From Hydractinia symbiolongicarpus (taxonomy: Eukaryota > Cnidaria > Hydrozoa > Anthoathecata > Hydractiniidae), in NCBI RefSeq assembly GCF_029227915.1, contig NC_079882.1:2418001-2482000 (forward strand): a stretch of 64,000 bases of DNA, given 5' to 3'. Positions 63,201 to 64,000 of the stretch are shown piece after piece. A model generated the notes under the pieces. The model was not told where the DNA came from and made no database searches. It saw nothing but the letters and a program-made list of their open reading frames with translations. Within the stretch, counting starts at the first letter, position 1. Every line of letters begins with the position of its first letter. The translations under genes were made by a program, and so were the position numbers.

Positions 63201-64000
63201 CACACTTTATTTGCAGTAAAATTTTTGTACTTTTGGCTTTAGTGCCAGCATGGATGTATAAGAAATCAAATGTAGTTATCTGAATGGCGTTAACTTACAA
63301 GGAGAATTCAACTGAACAATTATTTTTACCAAAATTAGTGAGTCACATTGAACCAGCTAAAAATAGATAACTGTCTTTCCTCCCCGCTATTGTTATCGCC
63401 CTGCATTTTGTTACAATTTGAAAAAGAAAAAATGGCGGGTTTAATTCATTAGACTATGATCTAACTACACGTTTCATGTTTTATGTGTAGGGAAAACAAA
63501 ACATGTAAGAAGTTTGAGCGTGGTTATTCGGTGCAAAAAAATGAAAACACGGTGAGCACGAAATTTTCTGCACGGTTAATTGAGTGTAAAATTACACCGT
63601 AAAAATACAGGAAATCACAAGTTTGTTCACAGTTCTTGTTTTGAACTCAACATTAAATGTAAGTTTATTAGATAGGAAGTTCCCTGGGTTGATTCATTGT
63701 TACACGTGCTTGTAAGAAATGATTATATTTGTAGCCGTTGTAGAAAAAGCTGGAAGCGACGTGTGGAAAAAAAACATGTTTAAATCTATAATCCGTTTAC
63801 ACTCGTCGTTTTGTTGCTATGGTGATATTGTTATTGTTATTTTAAGCCCATTATGAAATTAGATTCTTATAACACCGACCAACGTTAAACAACAACGGCT
63901 AAGCCGAAAATAGCATCATTTTTTCTTTTATCTATTTATTTTCAATATAGGATACGCTCTTAAGTCGAGTGACTGATTGTTCTAAAATGATTTTATTTTC
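60272..64000. other. Upstream region of the FREM2-like gene
   Basis: About 3.7 kb without a supportable gene; presumably contains the FREM2-like promoter near 60.3 kb. A short duplicated phrase (AATTCTCGGTATGC) lies near 61770-61815. AT-rich throughout; open frames are short and motif-free. Confidence 0.35.
62314..62344. repeat. TTG trinucleotide microsatellite
   Basis: About ten uninterrupted TTG units. Confidence 0.95.

Noticed and set aside
1-64000. CRISPR arrays, bacterial operons, rRNA or tRNA genes
   Set aside because: Spliced eukaryotic genes throughout; no regularly spaced repeats, and no tRNA B-box (GGTTCGAATCC-like) or rRNA segment was noticed, though short RNA genes could be missed by eye.

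Overview
The window is AT-rich animal nuclear DNA with GT-AG introns, short exons, long non-coding spacers and decayed transposons. The gene set (FREM2-like matrix protein, FoxD-like factor, SEFIR/IL-17-receptor-like genes, a rhodopsin-class receptor, a RAG1-like transposase) suggests an early-branching metazoan, most likely a cnidarian. That placement is inference from gene content and style; no species-diagnostic sequence was identified. Exon structures below were assembled by eye from splice consensus, reading phase and comparison between paralogues.

Layout. 1-416 (-): start of an acidic protein with a cysteine-rich domain like the P2X7 C-terminus, cut by the window edge. 1.3-5.7 kb, 10.4-18.5 kb and 27.1-29.2 kb (all -): three paralogous receptor genes with matching exon phases. 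The first two have signal peptide, ectodomain, one membrane segment and a SEFIR domain. The third stops just before the membrane segment and should be secreted. The SEFIR exons of the first two share a 186-bp tract differing at one base although the adjacent exon is clearly diverged, a sign of gene conversion. 24.6-25.5 kb (+): intronless class A GPCR. 34.9-35.7 kb (-): intronless FoxD-like forkhead gene. 37.87-43.82 kb: a complete 5,952-bp DNA transposon with terminal inverted repeats and a 4-bp target duplication (TTCT). It carries a nine-exon gene whose exons join into an uninterrupted 965-codon frame: a RAG1-type zinc/RING N-terminus fused to a RAG1/Transib/Chapaev-type DDE core. 43.9-44.7 kb (-): decayed P-element/THAP9-like transposase. 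46.1-60.3 kb (-): a complete 22-exon FREM2-like gene (3,090 aa).

Most notable is the RAG1-like transposon. It has the RAG1 N-terminal zinc modules, all three candidate catalytic acids, the C-x2-C / H-x4-H zinc ligands at RAG1 spacing, intact ends and no RAG2-like partner. Its two inverted repeats share outer and inner blocks but differ by 10 bp in the spacer, reminiscent of 12/23 asymmetry in V(D)J signals. Next is the receptor cluster, with two signalling receptors and one apparent soluble version. The remaining spacers hold MITE-like elements, microsatellites and nothing else I can support.
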